Source: Pantoea septica
GTDB lineage: Bacteria > Pseudomonadota > Gammaproteobacteria > Enterobacterales > Enterobacteriaceae
Direction: 5' to 3'
DNA length: 64,000 nucleotides
Assembly (NCBI RefSeq): GCF_002095575.1
Contig: NZ_MLJJ01000006.1
Coordinates: 62,001 to 126,000 of the forward strand
The notes beneath the pieces are model-generated. The model was not told where the DNA came from and did no database searches. It saw only the letters and a list, made by a program, of their open reading frames with translations. Each line of letters opens with the position of its first letter. The stretch's first letter is position 1. Position numbers and translations under genes: made by a program. This document shows positions 45,794-54,015 of this stretch, in pieces.

Positions 45794-46420
45794 ATGGAAA
45801 AAGAAACCACGGGCGATCGCATTCGCTTTCGACGTAAAGCACTGAATTTGACGCAAAAAGCAGTTGCGGAAAAAATCTCGGTTTCCCATGTGGCGATATC
45901 GCAGTGGGAAAAAGAGGAAACGCTGCCGCGCGGAGAAAACCTGCTGCGACTCGCGGAGGTGCTGGGCTGCGCGCCGGCATGGCTGGTAGACGGGGATGGA
46001 CCGGTGTTTACTATACAAACGCAGGCGCAAGCCGGCCTGCCTTTTCTGGAAAGAGAACAGATTGGCGACTGGCTGGCGGAGGCGTCGCAGGTTGAGATCA
46101 TCAGGCGGATCCCTGCCGATCGCAGCTACTCTGTCACCAGCTTTGCATTGACGCTGTGGGACAATGCGCTGGCGCCGCAGTGCCTGCGTGGCGATCTGCT
46201 GCTTATCGATCCGGAATTGCCGCCCCAGCCAGGGGATCTGGTGCTGGCGCTTAATGGAGAGAATGAGTATGTGCTGCGGAAATATCGCGCGCGCAGTCAT
46301 AACAGCTTTGAGCTAACGCCGCTGAACGAGGATTATCCGCTGTTGCGCTCATCTGAACAGGCGCTGTCTGTGCTGGGCACGCTGGTAGAGTGGCGACGCT
46401 ATCGCGATACGGCGCAGTAA
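45794..46420 (+). CDS. CI-type phage repressor homologue with disabled self-cleavage
   Basis: 208 residues: an N-terminal XRE helix-turn-helix (LTQKAVAEKISVSHVAISQW) joined to a LexA/CI (S24) C-terminal domain. In cleavable repressors the motif is GNSM or GDSM with the nucleophilic Ser. Here it reads DNALAP, with Ala125 in that place. The general-base Lys163 (VLRKYR) is kept. The usual Ala-Gly cleavage site is Ile90-Gly91 (EQIGDW). It should therefore be insensitive to RecA-induced cleavage. AGGAG precedes the ATG. Confidence 0.85.
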   Translation: MEKETTGDRIRFRRKALNLTQKAVAEKISVSHVAISQWEKEETLPRGENLLRLAEVLGCAPAWLVDGDGPVFTIQTQAQAGLPFLEREQIGDWLAEASQVEIIRRIPADRSYSVTSFALTLWDNALAPQCLRGDLLLIDPELPPQPGDLVLALNGENEYVLRKYRARSHNSFELTPLNEDYPLLRSSEQALSVLGTLVEWRRYRDTAQ

Positions 46421-46506
46421 GCAGCTAAAATCTTCCGCTTCGCTCGAACTTTCGCCGCGAAGCAGCGTCCTACTAAGCATGTGGATAATTCCATGTAACG
46501 ATTTCA

Positions 46507-46530
46507 CCCGCCTTGAGCGGGCTTTTTTTT
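46507..46530 (+). terminator. terminator after the repressor gene
   Basis: A CCCGC/GCGGG stem followed by eight T. Confidence 0.85.
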
Positions 46531-46660
46531 GCCCATAAGAATTTCCTGTGACGAATGCCTGCTCCTGCGTTTCTTTATCGTAGCGCCGGTGAGAAGATAA
46601 TCTGGCGCTATGCGCATACCCTTTACGTAATGCAATCGAGAGTTCTGCTTGACTGGACTT

Positions 46661-46688
46661 GCCCGCTGACCTGTGCGGGCAATTTTTT
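46661..46688 (+). terminator. second plus-strand terminator without an obvious gene
   Basis: A GCCCGC/GCGGGC stem, then AA and six T. It lies 130 bases after the repressor terminator, with no gene between. It may close a short unannotated RNA starting around 46540-46600, but I see no clear promoter. The rest of 46531-46660 shows nothing else. Confidence 0.5.
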
Positions 46689-46730
46689 GCGCGCTTTGAT
46701 GATAAAGCCGTCCGCAGACGGCTTTTACCT

Positions 46731-46895
46731 TCAGGGATTCAGATTTTCATCCTCATCCTCATCCTCAATGTCATCTTCTACATACTCATCATCTTCTGGC
46801 ATCTCATCCCCCTCTCCGCCGGGGATATCTTCTACGCCGCCTGGGATCTGGCCGTCGCCGGGAATGGGATCGATATCATCGGGACGTTCTGACAT
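46731..46895 (-). CDS. Very acidic 54-residue protein
   Basis: This begins MSERPDDIDPIPGDGQIPGG and ends with a run of Asp/Glu (EDDIEDEDEDENLNP). A strong GGAGGT ribosome site lies 4 bases before the ATG, so it is very probably translated. A hairpin AAGCCGTC/GACGGCTT (46704-46724) follows the stop. It is rich in Asp, Glu, Pro and Gly and probably disordered. The function is unknown. Confidence 0.65.
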   Translation of the reverse strand: MSERPDDIDPIPGDGQIPGGVEDIPGGEGDEMPEDDEYVEDDIEDEDEDENLNP

Positions 46896-47156
46896 ACGCA
46901 CCTCCAGTTACCCCTATTGGGTATATTTAGTTTAGTGCTGTGACTATCAGCTATGCGCCCTCGCTTGCTGAAACGTGAACGAAGCGTAAAAGATGAAACA
47001 TTACGTCGCTGCCGTTTGGCTTATTGGCCCGGCTGTGTTCCACGAACGCTTTCACAAAGGCGCCGTCGTCAACCCAGATAAATTTAATTCTGTTTATTGA
47101 CGGATCGCCTTATAGCTTCTTCAATAAAATAAGAGTCTGCACTGGAGGAAAAGCTC

Positions 47157-47222
47157 ATGACTGAACTGTTACATATTATCTCTGTCAGCGCGATTGTCGC
47201 CGGAATATATCTGATTCAGTAA
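47157..47222 (+). CDS. 21-residue hydrophobic micro-protein
   Basis: MTELLHIISVSAIVAGIYLI followed by Q: one membrane-spanning helix and almost nothing else. GGAGG lies 7 bases before the ATG, an ideal ribosome site. A possible -35 (TTGACG) lies 60 bases upstream. Small enterobacterial membrane proteins of this size are often regulatory; this one I do not recognise. Confidence 0.5.
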   Translation: MTELLHIISVSAIVAGIYLIQ

Positions 47223-47248
47223 AAGAATGGTCACGCGCAGGTAATATT

Positions 47249-47410
47249 GTGGTGATAACCTTCTCTGATGGGGCCCTTGTGCTTGAGAGACGCTTCAGCG
47301 CAAGAGCCGATGCAGCAAGACCTGCGGCGAGGCTGCTGGTTGAAAACCGTCGTCGACAAGATTTCTCATACCGTCTGAATAATATATCGTTTTTCAGGCA
47401 ATACGCCTGA
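47249..47410 (+). CDS. Possible 53-residue basic protein (weak)
   Basis: An open frame from a GTG with a weak GCAGGT upstream, coding for VITFSDGALVLERRFSARAD and ending FFRQYA; basic and arginine-rich. It follows the micro-protein by 26 bases. It may be real or chance. Confidence 0.25.
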   Translation: MVITFSDGALVLERRFSARADAARPAARLLVENRRRQDFSYRLNNISFFRQYA

Positions 47411-47440
47411 CTAAAATATATTTACCCAATTTCAGTAATA

Positions 47441-48085
47441 TTAATGATGCAGCATTTCATCAACCACCTGTTCCTGTGTTAACTGCCAGGGATAATAAGT
47501 TGGCCAGTTATCCATTTCTTCCAGCAGCGCCTGCTGAGAGATATTGCCGCTAAAAAGGTGAAAATGGCTCGATTTGCGCGGTGCGATAATATGATCGCTA
47601 AACTGCACATATTTCGGCGCCTGGCTGTTCCTGTCATGACACTCAAACAGATAGCGAACGCCTTTTTTCCCGGAGGCGTAGGTCAGGATTTTATGTCCGG
47701 CATAGCTGTAGCGGCAGGAGGCGACACTGTCGCCGCGGTGAAATTCGATGACGTCATCTTCAATGCCCAGCCGCTCGATTTGCGTGGCGTAGCCTTTGCG
47801 GTAGTAAGCTTTAACCTGTTCTGCCGTTTTATGCCCATCTTTTTGCGCTTTCTGCGCGAAAACCGGGTCCAGCTTTCCCTGCTCCAGCAGCGGATAGACG
47901 GACTCCCATACGCCATCCCAGTCTGACAGCGGGCGATCCTTTACATCTTTGTCGTCAAACACCCCTTCGGCCGCTTTTTGCTCTGTTTGCGACAGCGCTG
48001 GGCCGTGCGCGTGATGGCCATGGGCCATAGCCTGCCCGCTAAGCAGCAGACTCAATGCGATGACTTTCCCTTTACCTGCCAACAT
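47441..48085 (-). CDS. zinT: ZinT, periplasmic zinc/cadmium-binding protein
   Basis: ZinT binds Zn(II) in the periplasm under starvation and passes it to ZnuA. It has 214 residues, with a signal peptide ending SGQAMA, then the His-rich HGHHAHG and the family sequences [15 protein letters not shown] and [19 protein letters not shown] Zur-type operator lies upstream. Confidence 0.96.
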   Translation of the reverse strand: MLAGKGKVIALSLLLSGQAMAHGHHAHGPALSQTEQKAAEGVFDDKDVKDRPLSDWDGVWESVYPLLEQGKLDPVFAQKAQKDGHKTAEQVKAYYRKGYATQIERLGIEDDVIEFHRGDSVASCRYSYAGHKILTYASGKKGVRYLFECHDRNSQAPKYVQFSDHIIAPRKSSHFHLFSGNISQQALLEEMDNWPTYYPWQLTQEQVVDEMLHH

Positions 48086-48114
48086 AGTTACCCTCCATCA
48101 GTGAAAGAGTGTAA

Positions 48115-48135
48115 AATGTTATGATATAACGTTTC
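48115..48135 (-). promoter_or_regulatory. Zur box of zinT
   Basis: AATGTTATGATATAACGTTTC, close to the Zur consensus TGTTATAATATAACA. It lies 30 bases before the zinT start, giving zinc repression. Confidence 0.8.
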
Positions 48136-48164
48136 TAAAAACAAGCTTTGCGTGTGCTCTTCCG

Positions 48165-48524
48165 CTAGCTGGAAGGGAAAAGCCCTTTCGCCTCTGATTT
48201 TGAATCTGTTGCCGTCATGCACTTCACATCACGCAGCGCCTGTAGCTCGGCGAGGCGCGATTTGGCTTTTTCGCTGGCGTTGTGGCGAGCGAGGCCGTTG
48301 CCGATGCCGAGATCGCCCATAAAACCCAGTACGGTACGATAGTCGAAGCTGCCGGTCTCCGTGATCTCCTGCTGGATATGGCGCGTTTTAACGATTTCCT
48401 GTTCCAGCGCCTGGCAATTTAGCGTTACCGCTTCTTCATCAGTTACCGCGGAAGCCTGGGGGTACTGCTTGGTCGCGCAGGCGGAGAGCAGCAGCATGGC
48501 TGCGATTAACCATAGTGTTTTCAT
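48165..48524 (-). CDS. Small lipoprotein of unknown function
   Basis: 119 residues with a lipobox LLSAC (Cys16) after a clear signal peptide, then a charged helical region (LNCQALEQEIVKTRHIQQEI, ASEKAKSRLAELQALRDVKC). The start at 48524 gives MKTLWLIAAMLLLSAC. A glycine-rich patch FMGDLGIGNGLAR resembles that of other small envelope lipoproteins. I do not recognise it. It is the last chromosomal gene before the phage island. Confidence 0.72.
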   Translation of the reverse strand: MKTLWLIAAMLLLSACATKQYPQASAVTDEEAVTLNCQALEQEIVKTRHIQQEITETGSFDYRTVLGFMGDLGIGNGLARHNASEKAKSRLAELQALRDVKCMTATDSKSEAKGLFPSS

Positions 48525-48562
48525 TGGGGTGTTTGTTACGCCGTGCTGATTGTGGGGGGTAG

Positions 48563-48579
48563 ACCTGCATATCCATAAT
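48563..48579. repeat. left boundary repeat of the island (attL-like)
   Basis: ACCTGCATATCCATAAT matches, with one mismatch in 17, the sequence at 63927-63943, which is the 3' end of fliE. The two copies enclose the whole 15.4-kb phage-derived block. This copy too would read IMDMQV on the minus strand, as fliE ends. Confidence 0.6.
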
Positions 48580-48740
48580 TTCACTTTGCAGTTTTGCAGG
48601 AGTACGTTGATTCAGGCTGATTCAAGGTTTATCAGAAGCATACCGCAAGGCACGTTTTGCCCATTGGGTGAATACGAGGTGTTTTGCGGTTTTTTTTGTG
48701 CTTCATGTGTGCTACAGCACTTGATGTGCTCTAGTCTCCT

Positions 48741-48759
48741 CCCTCCCTGCCTCCCTCCC
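48741..48759 (-). other. G-quadruplex motif upstream of gtrA
   Basis: On the minus strand four GGG tracts with loops of 1, 5 and 1 bases form a textbook G-quadruplex motif. It lies within a pyrimidine tract in the 300-base stretch between the left repeat and gtrA, which holds no gene. Confidence 0.6.
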
Positions 48760-48895
48760 GTAGCCAGCGAAGACCTGCATGGTATATCTCTGCCACATCG
48801 CCTAGGCTTTTTTGCCTTACACATTCTGACGAATCCTTGCCATAGGTCTAATCTGATGCCAAGATCCGCACCTTCTGCTAATGGGGATTTTCTTA

Positions 48896-49255
48896 ATGGT
48901 TAAGCTTTTTGCGCGGTATGCCTCTGTCGGCGTCATCAACACGCTAATTCACTGGGTGGTCTTTACCATCCTCTATACAGAGGGCCAGACGCAATCCATT
49001 TCAAACTTTGCTGCTTTCTGCTTTGCGGTAACATTTTCTTTCTTTGCTAATGCAAAATGGACCTTTAGCACAGAAGCTACCACGATGCGTTATCTGCTTT
49101 ACCTCATCTTCATGGGCGGAATGGCAACTGCCATCGGCTTGTATGCAGACAAAATTCACGCCAACCCCATTGTGACACTTATCGTTTTCTCAGCCGTCAG
49201 CTTAATATGCGGTTTCGTCTATTCCAGGTTTGTTGTTTTCAAGGATCGGAAATGA
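48896..49255 (+). CDS. gtrA: GtrA, bactoprenol-glucose flippase
   Basis: GtrA is a 119-residue four-helix membrane protein that moves undecaprenyl-phosphate-glucose across the inner membrane for O-antigen glucosylation. [20 protein letters not shown] and [12 protein letters not shown] are family hallmarks shared with P22-type phage GtrA. The ATG at 48896 is chosen to match family N-termini. It overlaps gtrB by 4 bases. Confidence 0.93.
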   Translation: MVKLFARYASVGVINTLIHWVVFTILYTEGQTQSISNFAAFCFAVTFSFFANAKWTFSTEATTMRYLLYLIFMGGMATAIGLYADKIHANPIVTLIVFSAVSLICGFVYSRFVVFKDRK

Positions 49256-50187
49256 AAATTTCTCTTGTCGTACCCGTATTTAATGAAGAGGATGCTATCC
49301 CACTTTTTTATCAAGAAGTTCGCAGATTTCCAGCCTTCGCAGAACATGAGGTCGAAATTGTCTTTGTGAACGATGGAAGCACGGACAGTACCGAAGCGGT
49401 CATCCTCCACTTAGATAAACAAGATGTGCTTGTGAAGCATGTGTCCTTTACTCGCAACTTTGGCAAAGAACCTGCTTTGTTTGCAGGCCTCGAATGTGCC
49501 ACCGGAGACGTCATTATCCCCATTGACGTCGACCTGCAAGACCCAATAAAGGTCATTCCCGAACTCATTGAGAAATGGAAGAAGGGTGCGGATGTTGTGC
49601 TGGCAAAGCGTGTAGATCGTAGTTCGGACAGTCGCATGAAGCGAGTAACCGCCGAGTGGTTCTATAAGCTTCACAACAAAATCAGCTCTCCTAAGATTGA
49701 GGAGAACGTCGGTGACTTCAGGCTAATGTCACGTGACGTAGTTGAAAATATTAAACTGCTCCAGGAGCGCAATCTTTTCATGAAGGGCATACTCAGTTGG
49801 GTCGGCGGAAAAACTGAAGTTGTCGAATACATCCGCGCTGATCGCATTGCTGGTAAAACAAAATTCAATGGCTGGAAACTATGGAATCTGGCGCTTGAGG
49901 GAATTACTTCATTTTCAACATTCCCTTTGCGGATGTGGACATACATAGGCCTGTTTGTTGCAAGTCTGTCATTCTGCTATGGCGCTTACATGATTCTCGA
50001 CACGCTATTTTTCGGAAATCCGGTTCATGGATATCCGTCAATCCTTGTATCAATTCTTTTTCTCGGGGGCATTCAGTTAATAGGAATTGGAGTGCTTGGC
50101 GAATATATTGGAAGAATATATATCGAGACGAAAGAAAGGCCTAGATATGTAATGAAAAACATAAAGAAAGATGCCAACCACAAATAG
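49252..50187 (+). CDS. gtrB: GtrB, bactoprenol glucosyltransferase
   Basis: GtrB is a GT2 enzyme that transfers glucose from UDP-glucose to undecaprenyl phosphate at the cytoplasmic side. It has 311 residues. The N-terminal catalytic domain has [11 protein letters not shown], the metal site DVDLQDP and [11 protein letters not shown]. Two membrane helices lie near 230-255 and 270-290. It would serve every gtr glucosyltransferase in the island. Confidence 0.94.
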   Translation: MKISLVVPVFNEEDAIPLFYQEVRRFPAFAEHEVEIVFVNDGSTDSTEAVILHLDKQDVLVKHVSFTRNFGKEPALFAGLECATGDVIIPIDVDLQDPIKVIPELIEKWKKGADVVLAKRVDRSSDSRMKRVTAEWFYKLHNKISSPKIEENVGDFRLMSRDVVENIKLLQERNLFMKGILSWVGGKTEVVEYIRADRIAGKTKFNGWKLWNLALEGITSFSTFPLRMWTYIGLFVASLSFCYGAYMILDTLFFGNPVHGYPSILVSILFLGGIQLIGIGVLGEYIGRIYIETKERPRYVMKNIKKDANHK

Positions 50188-50267
50188 CCATGAATCTTTT
50201 AAACTATCAAACCAACATTACCATTGTTATTTACATAAATAATTATTCGAGCCAGTTTATGTAATAG

Positions 50268-50398
50268 AGAGTACAAACAGAGCATTACCGAAATTTACCT
50301 TGATCAGCCAGTGCAGGACGGACTACATTAAGAAATTTTTTCCCAATAGATGCTCCACGGTTGAAATTCAGGCAACATATGTATTGAGAGAGGTTAGG
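50268..50398 (+). repeat. leader of gtr copy 1, repeated before gtr copy 2
   Basis: About 130 bases upstream of the first gtr gene. It shares ACAAACAGAGCATT, a TACATT-centre and GTATTGAGAGAGG with 50866-50990 before the second gtr gene. This shows the duplication includes the 5' leader. Confidence 0.7.
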
Positions 50399-50817
50399 AT
50401 GTTGAAGGAAAAAGGCTGGCTTAGCGCTGCCTCGATTGCAGGGCTGATGGCCCTGGCATTTGTGCTTCTGGTTTTAAGGCGACCAGATATCGTTACGCAT
50501 GCCCAGCCATGGGCTGAAGATGGCAGAGTTTGGATGGCGGGGATATATAATAATGGATTCTGGTCTTCTCTTTTCCTTCCACAGAATGGATATTTCCAGA
50601 CCATATCGAGAATAACTTACGGCGTAGCGCTGTGGTTTGGTTTATCTCACGCTGCTTTGGTTGCTAACATTCTGGCAATCTTAATAAGATGCTTCTTTGT
50701 AGGACTTGTACTTTCGAGTCGAATGAACTTTATCGGCATCTGGTACAGAATGGCATTGGTTATTTATTTTATATTTATGCCAAACGTGGCTGAAGGTTTC
50801 GTAAACATTACGAACGT
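50399..50817 (+). pseudogene. gtr copy 1, N-terminal part, interrupted by the nested element
   Basis: The first 139 codons of a serotype-specific O-antigen glucosyltransferase (MLKEKGWLSAASIAGL, HAQPWAEDGRVWMAGIYN). The reading frame runs as far as NITNV and then into unrelated sequence, ending at 50902. The missing C-terminal part is at 55342-56185. The two parts share TACGAACGT at the break. Joined there they give 1,254 bases without a stop, the same length as copy 2. Confidence 0.9.
50809..50817. repeat. left core (TACGAACGT) of the nested element
   Basis: A nine-base sequence at the point where gtr copy 1 is broken. The identical sequence is at 55342-55350, 46 bases beyond the intact integrase gene. 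Probably the crossover core of the integration. Confidence 0.85.
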
Positions 50818-50874
50818 GAGATGGTGTAGAAAAACGTCCGAGTTACTTCGGGTAAGAGCAAGAACAAACAGAGC

Positions 50875-50933
50875 ATTGCCGCAATTGAACCTGATCTGTT
50901 AGTGCAGAGCGGGCTACATTGCGGCAATTTTTT
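50875..50933 (+). terminator. terminator/attenuator in the leader of gtr copy 2
   Basis: A perfect 11-bp stem ATTGCCGCAAT/ATTGCGGCAAT around 32 bases, followed by six T. It lies between the left core and gtr copy 2, so it could stop or modulate transcription from gtrAB. Confidence 0.65.
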
Positions 50934-50990
50934 GCCCCACACATGCCCCATGGTTAAATTTTAGGCAGGCAGGTATTGAGAGAGGATAGT

Positions 50991-52244
50991 ATGGTGAAGG
51001 AAGAAGGCAGCCTGAGCGCGGTCACGGTTGTAGGGCTGATGCTGCTGGCGTTCGCTCTTTTGGTTTTGCGTCGTCCGGATATCGTTATTCACGCCCAGCC
51101 ATGGGCGGAAGACGGGAAAATCTGGATGGCAGGCATATATAACGAGGGGTTTTGGTCGTCGCTTCTACTGCCTCAGAATGGTTATTACCAGACGATATCA
51201 AGAATAGCTTACGGTATTTCGCTTGCTTTCGGTCTTGAGCATGCGGCATTGGGCGCTAACTTAATCGCTCTCCTTATTCGCTGCTGCTTTGTTGGATTCA
51301 TTCTTTCGTCTAGAATGAACTTCATTCCAGTCGCTTACCGACTGGCTGCAGCGGCATATTTTGTGCTTATGCCGAACTTGTCTGAAGGTTTCGTAAATAT
51401 TACCAACTCCCACTGGTATCTTTCAATGTATTTGGTAGCGGTTGTTATGGCAGAAATGCCAGAAAGTCGCGCATGGAAAATCCATGATTACGGCCTGCTT
51501 ATACTAAGCTCGCTCAGCGGTCCATTCGTCGTATTTATCGCGCCATGTTTGTTAATAAAAAGAATTCACGAAAGAGGTGGCATTCTAAATGCAATAAAAG
51601 GAATGAATACCTTCGATTTCATTATGGCTTCCTGCTGTGTTATTCAGATTGCCGCCATACTCTTATCTCCTGAAACAGCTCGATCATCCGCCCCGCTTGG
51701 CGCGTCGTTAGGCGTTTTGATAAAAATCGTATCCTATAGAATCATTGCAGGAACATTTTTCCCTAATGAAGCAATATCTTTTATTCCATTAAATAAATGG
51801 CTCTGCCTGGCATTGTTCCTTCTTTTTATCATACCAGCGGTTTACTACTTTTTCCGTGCGGGATGGAGATATAAAATCGCGATCATTTTTCCCACATTGA
51901 TGATTGGGTTTGCATTAACTAAACCGATGATGAGCATTACAGACCCACAGTGGCCTGTTTTCTTTGGCCCTGGTAATGGAGAAAGATACTTCTTCGTCAC
52001 TAATTTCGCGTTCTTCTGTTTTGTTTTGTTTATGATATCTAAGGCCGGAAAGGCAAGTAAGGTTGCTCTCCCTGTTCTATGCTTGCTCACCTTGCTTTTG
52101 GTAAGCCGAGATTTTCGTATGGAGCCTTATGCCGACGTGGGTTTCGCCAAGGACATTTCTGAGTTCAACTCATTACCTGAAGGGCAGGTTAAGGATATAC
52201 ACATCAATCCTCCAGGGTGGATTATGACGCTTCATAAAAAGTAA
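50991..52244 (+). CDS. Serotype-specific glucosyltransferase, gtr copy 2 (inside the nested element)
   Basis: 417 residues, a polytopic membrane protein with about ten helices. It transfers glucose from the flipped bactoprenol carrier to O antigen in the periplasm, with GtrA and GtrB. The N-terminus VVGLMLLAFALLVLRRPDIV and HAQPWAEDGKIWMAGIYNEG are closely related to copy 1, and both have exactly 1,254 bases. Start ATG 50991 with GAGAGAGG upstream. Lower GC than the backbone. Confidence 0.85.
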   Translation: MVKEEGSLSAVTVVGLMLLAFALLVLRRPDIVIHAQPWAEDGKIWMAGIYNEGFWSSLLLPQNGYYQTISRIAYGISLAFGLEHAALGANLIALLIRCCFVGFILSSRMNFIPVAYRLAAAAYFVLMPNLSEGFVNITNSHWYLSMYLVAVVMAEMPESRAWKIHDYGLLILSSLSGPFVVFIAPCLLIKRIHERGGILNAIKGMNTFDFIMASCCVIQIAAILLSPETARSSAPLGASLGVLIKIVSYRIIAGTFFPNEAISFIPLNKWLCLALFLLFIIPAVYYFFRAGWRYKIAIIFPTLMIGFALTKPMMSITDPQWPVFFGPGNGERYFFVTNFAFFCFVLFMISKAGKASKVALPVLCLLTLLLVSRDFRMEPYADVGFAKDISEFNSLPEGQVKDIHINPPGWIMTLHKK

Positions 52245-52250
52245 AGAAAA

Positions 52251-52278
52251 GGCCATCAATGCGATGGCCTTACTTTTT
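52251..52278 (+). terminator. terminator of gtr copy 2
   Basis: A GGCCATC/GATGGCC stem then TTACTTTTTAT, shortly after the stop codon. Confidence 0.8.
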
Positions 52279-53439
52279 ATTCTGCTGACAGTTCGAACTG
52301 GCAAGAGAATGCGCTGATGTTGGCGCCTGCCACGTTTCTTATGTAAAACTTGGCAGATGTTGCGCTACTTTCACTGGGAGCATATGAAAGAATGTAGTCA
52401 GCGCTAACGTTAATTGGCGTTGCTCTACCCCATGCCGGAGCCTCTTTGAATACGCCAGAAGGCAGAGCTACTGTATAGCTCCCGGTTGAGGCAGAGATTG
52501 CATTAACGGATGTCGTCTCTCTCTACGTATGAGGTTGTTGGCGTCGTGAATGATGCGTCAGTTGCGCTTCCCCGATGAATATTCCCTTGGTATGTGCTGT
52601 AGTTAAAATATGACAGGTCGGACAATGCTGTAGTCATATCACGAACAGTGTTGCCAGTTACAGACCAGTAGGAAATACTAGTGCTGCTTCCGGTAAGGAA
52701 TCCATTGAACCCTCTCGCATTGTTGTTTGCGATCATGCCCTCAATTCCGCCCGAAATATTTATTGCGTATTGAGTAGAAGCACCAGTGCTCAGCATATTA
52801 CCGTAGATTTGGTTGCCTGTAATTGTCGCATTATCACCCGATGACGTTATGGCCGTTCCGGCTACGCTGATCCAGTTATTAGAAATAATTAGCGCATCAA
52901 CTACAGAACTGATCGCGCTTCCTGTGCCAAGAATGATGTCAATAATGTTATTAGTGACAGTGGCCAGAAGTCCTGCCTGGAAGAAGGCTGCCTGAGTACA
53001 AGCAATAATTGTATTGTTGTTTATCATCCAGCCTTCACAGCGGTGCCCAACGGTTGTATCGGTAGACCAGTTAATGCCGCGGGAAAAGCTCATAATGGTG
53101 TTGCGTGTTACGCTGATGTTTACAGAGCTGAGGCCATTTATGCCTGTACCATACTGACCAACATACGCTGGAACGTTCATCAGCTCATTACCAGAGATTG
53201 TTCCATACCACGCATTTTGCAAGAGGATTGCATTCGCAAAGTAATAAGATGTTGAGTTAACTGGATTCCCAATAAAACAGTTAGTGATACTCCAGTGTTC
53301 AACAGCACTTCCAGACAGGTCACCGATAACAATTGCCCCTGCGGCGCGGGGGACCAGCTTAAGGCCGTTTATTGAAGATCCACTCGCAAGAACAACTATC
53401 CTGCCTGAACCTCCAAACCTGATTTCTGCACCATTTGAT
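52277..53439 (-). pseudogene. phage tailspike-like protein, broken
   Basis: The minus strand encodes a right-handed beta-helix protein with many Ile/Asn turns (VNISVTRNTIMSFSRG, ISNNWISVAGTAITSSG). The 5' part is cut off at about 53439, where an HNH fragment begins. A one-base frameshift near 52510 separates the helix part from the C-terminal domain (SASTGSYTVALPSGVFKEAP to FSCQFELSAE). It probably recognised O antigen in the ancestral phage. Confidence 0.75.
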
Positions 53440-53650
53440 GAACATCAAAGACAGGGATGAAAGAGGCCGCACATATGTTCCAGGTGGAGAAAATTCCCCG
53501 CACTCAAAACTGACTGATGAAGACGTCCTATCCATCCTTAGCTCCTCTGAAAGTCACCGGGCCTTAGGAAAGAAATTCGGCGTCATGCCATCTGCCATCT
53601 TTTCCATAAAGAAAGGCAAGACATGGAAACACTTAGGGAAGAGAGATTAA
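53435..53650 (+). pseudogene. C-terminal fragment of a phage HNH-type homing endonuclease
   Basis: 71 codons: RTYVPGGENSPHSKLTDEDV and GKKFGVMPSAIFSIKKGKTW, the DNA-binding C-terminal domain of phage HNH endonucleases. The catalytic domain is missing, since the frame begins directly at the junction with the tailspike remnant. Confidence 0.65.
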
Positions 53651-53722
53651 GTGGCGCTCGTCGTGAGCATTTTAATAATTATCGCCTGCATAGTGGCCTG
53701 GTACTGGCCGGATAAGGAGTAG
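53651..53722 (+). CDS. 23-residue membrane micro-protein upstream of xis
   Basis: From a GTG directly after the HNH stop: ALVVSILIIIACIVAWYW then PDKE. One hydrophobic helix. The last codons (AAG GAG TAG) contain the ribosome site of xis, 3 bases further on. A related micro-frame precedes the second xis (62255). Confidence 0.45.
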   Translation: MALVVSILIIIACIVAWYWPDKE

Positions 53723-53724
53723 GT

Positions 53725-53982
53725 ATGGAAAACGTAATTCAGCTGATGCCCAGCAAATGGGTTACTGAAGATGTTCTGATAGCAATCACCGGCTTGCGGC
53801 CCGGCACAATCAAGAGAGCCAGGGAGAACGCCTGGCTTCAGGGTAGAGAGTACCTGCTCTTCTCTCCAGTGAACGATCCCAAGCCAAACAGTGAAGCAAT
53901 GTACAACCGTGAGGCAATCGACAAGTGGATCGAGTCTCAGGCGCAACGTCAACCAGATGCGGCTGAGCGGAAAAAGGCTTAA
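53725..53982 (+). CDS. xis: Excisionase (Xis) of the nested element
   Basis: 85 residues, MENVIQLMPSKWVTEDVLIA, with a winged-helix DNA-binding domain of phage excisionases (GLRPGTIKRARENAWLQGRE). It directs integrase toward excision. It lies 33 bases before int. A near-identical relative is at 62332. Confidence 0.85.
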   Translation: MENVIQLMPSKWVTEDVLIAITGLRPGTIKRARENAWLQGREYLLFSPVNDPKPNSEAMYNREAIDKWIESQAQRQPDAAERKKA

Positions 53983-54015
53983 CCTGACCTCCCTTTCAAC
54001 CAATGGAGATGGCGC

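Noticed and set aside
46555-46935. 126-codon plus-strand frame opposite the acidic small gene
   Set aside because: It is the Ser/Ile-rich mirror of the acidic protein and has no start signal. The minus strand has the strong GGAGGT.
46993-47100. 35-codon frame beginning MKHYVAAVWLIGP
   Set aside because: No ribosome site and no compositional sign of coding, so not listed.
48600-48895. OxyR/Dam phase-variation switch before gtrA, as in P22
   Set aside because: Only one GATC is present in the stretch, not the set of GATC pairs in OxyR half-sites known from P22-type gtr promoters.
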